64,000 bases of DNA from Burkholderia sp. HI2500 (lineage in GTDB: Bacteria > Pseudomonadota > Gammaproteobacteria > Burkholderiales > Burkholderiaceae): assembly GCF_002223055.1 (NCBI RefSeq), contig NZ_NKFL01000006.1, positions 3,038,001 through 3,102,000 of the forward strand, read 5' to 3'. Below the pieces are notes generated by a model. The model made no database searches. It was not told where the DNA came from and saw only the letters and a list, made by a program, of their open reading frames with translations. The position numbers and the translations under genes were made by a program. Positions 63,280 through 64,000 of the stretch are shown here, one piece after another. Numbering within the stretch: the first letter of the stretch is position 1; each line of letters begins with the position of its first letter.

Positions 63280-63603
63280 TCAGATCGCGCGCAGGCTGCC
63301 TTCGAGCCGATAGAAATCGAGCGACGACGCGGTGAAGAACGACCGCGACGTGCCGGCGGCGAAATCGTCGATATGCACGACCGTCGCGCGGTCGGCTTCC
63401 TGCCACGAGATCGCGTAGGTATCGCCGGCGATGGGCTGCCACGTGTAGGCGACTTCGCCCTTCGCGCCCGCGTACGGGCCTTCGGTGATCTCGTAGCGCA
63501 TGTGGCGGCCGTCGTCGTCGTACGCGTTGAGCGCGGTGAGGCCGTCGTAGCGCACTTCGAACGTCTTGCCGGCGAATGGCGGGCGTGGGGTCGATGCGTT
63601 CAT
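63280..63603 (-). CDS. MoaF-like domain protein
   Basis: A 107-residue protein of the MoaF/MoaF-like beta-barrel type (KTFEVRYDGLTALNAYDDDGRHMRYEITEGPYAGAKGEVAYTWQPIAGDTYAISWQEAD). MoaF is linked to molybdenum-free amine (tyramine) metabolism in enterobacteria, but the small Burkholderia versions have no known role. ATG 63603 follows AGGAG. Its place between an exporter and a flavin oxidoreductase suggests it serves the same compound. Confidence 0.75.
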   Translation of the reverse strand: MNASTPRPPFAGKTFEVRYDGLTALNAYDDDGRHMRYEITEGPYAGAKGEVAYTWQPIAGDTYAISWQEADRATVVHIDDFAAGTSRSFFTASSLDFYRLEGSLRAI

Positions 63604-63632
63604 GTGTGCAAACTCCTGCAAGAAAGTGACGT

Positions 63633-64000
63633 TCAGTGCGCGAGCTGGACGGGTTCCGCCGTGCGTTCCGGCAGGCCTGCGCTGCGATCGAGGCGACCGC
63701 TCAGGGCGGTGAGCGCGAATGCGCCGAGCGTGACGGCTGCCGCGATCCACGGCGTATGGCCGAGGCCGACGTGCGCGACGATCACGCCACCGAGTGCCGA
63801 GCCGCCCGCGACGCCGAGGTTGAACGCGGCGATGTTGAAGCCGGATGCGACATCGGTGGCGTCAGGCGCGAAGTGCCGTGCCTGCTTCACGACGTACACC
63901 TGCAGGCCCGGCACGTTGCCGAACGCCACCGCGCCCCACGCGAGCATCGTCAGCACGGCGAGCCATTTGACGTGGATCGTGAAGGTGAGCGCGAGCAGCA
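63633..64000 (-). CDS. MFS exporter, AraJ-like (N-terminus beyond the window edge)
   Basis: The last about 122 residues of a 12-helix transporter: WLAVLTMLAWGAVAFGNVPGLQVYVVKQA is typical of the AraJ/sugar-efflux group, and NIAAFNLGVAGGSALGGVIV ends the core. The frame is open to base 64000, so the gene continues outside. It lies 29 bp upstream of the MoaF-like gene. The substrate is unknown. Confidence 0.82.
   Translation of the reverse strand, partial: LLALTFTIHVKWLAVLTMLAWGAVAFGNVPGLQVYVVKQARHFAPDATDVASGFNIAAFNLGVAGGSALGGVIVAHVGLGHTPWIAAAVTLGAFALTALSGRLDRSAGLPERTAEPVQLAH

Overview
The window is a GC-rich (roughly two-thirds G+C) stretch of proteobacterial chromosome whose proteins look throughout like the Burkholderia cepacia complex. 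FabV with Tyr235/Lys244 numbering as in Burkholderia FabV, a trimeric-type OmpC-like porin, an hmuRSTUV/bhu-type haem operon, many LysR/TetR/IclR regulators and a high load of small oxidoreductases point that way. This mix of accessory metabolism and regulators fits a secondary chromosome, but the replicon cannot be fixed from the sequence alone. No rRNA, tRNA or CRISPR array was seen.

Layout. 0-7.6 kb: an edge-truncated ArgP-like LysR regulator, 1-Cys peroxiredoxin, a persulfide dioxygenase-rhodanese fusion, a GST, a PAP2 phosphatase, an MFS exporter divergent from a LysR regulator, and a DsbA-fold isomerase. 7.7-13.5 kb: an IclR regulator divergent from a four-gene catabolic operon (HMG-CoA-lyase-like enzyme, CaiB/BaiF CoA-transferase, MFS importer, amidohydrolase/lactonase with a Tat signal), with three near-identical 17-bp palindromes in the divergent promoter region. 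13.5-18.9 kb: two AHSA1/SRPBCC proteins with an ArsR repressor, a GNAT acetyltransferase, a YhfC-like membrane protein, an HExxH-containing exported protein, and a TetR/SDR pair with twin operators. 19-25.2 kb: FabV, then a GbsR/MarR regulator and a tightly packed operon of NAD-epimerase, DoxX-like, DUF2269 and DCC proteins. The 26-bp operator in front of the regulator recurs in front of the operon. 25.2-26.6 kb: a solitary IS200/IS605-type tnpB with all RuvC residues intact, whose right end supplies the stop codon of the last epimerase gene.

26.6-40.3 kb: GST, serine hydrolase, exported beta-propeller-like protein, HIT protein, small lipoprotein, methyltransferase, glycine-zipper protein, ureidoglycine aminohydrolase, a membrane coiled-coil/zinc-ribbon protein, an APH(6)-like kinase, a class A PBP, a TRIC-type channel and a VOC protein. 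40.4-46.8 kb: the haem uptake operon (receptor, HmuS, HmuT, HmuU, HmuV) behind a clear Fur box. 46.9-57.6 kb: small conserved proteins, a TTG-started porin with a possible 3' small RNA, an orphan MetQ-like protein, an aspartoacylase-family enzyme, an amino-acid binding protein, a LysR regulator, a purine permease and a TetR regulator. 57.6-64 kb: an O-methyltransferase, a DUF3455 protein and a codirectional redox cluster (aldo-keto reductase, Old Yellow Enzyme, second aldo-keto reductase, luciferase-like monooxygenase, MoaF-like protein, MFS exporter cut by the window end).

The most distinctive items are the GbsR-controlled membrane/epimerase operon with duplicated operators and a TnpB element at its end, and the IclR-controlled lactone/CoA/lyase pathway with an unknown substrate. 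Start codons were chosen by Shine-Dalgarno position and differ from the longest possible frame in many genes.
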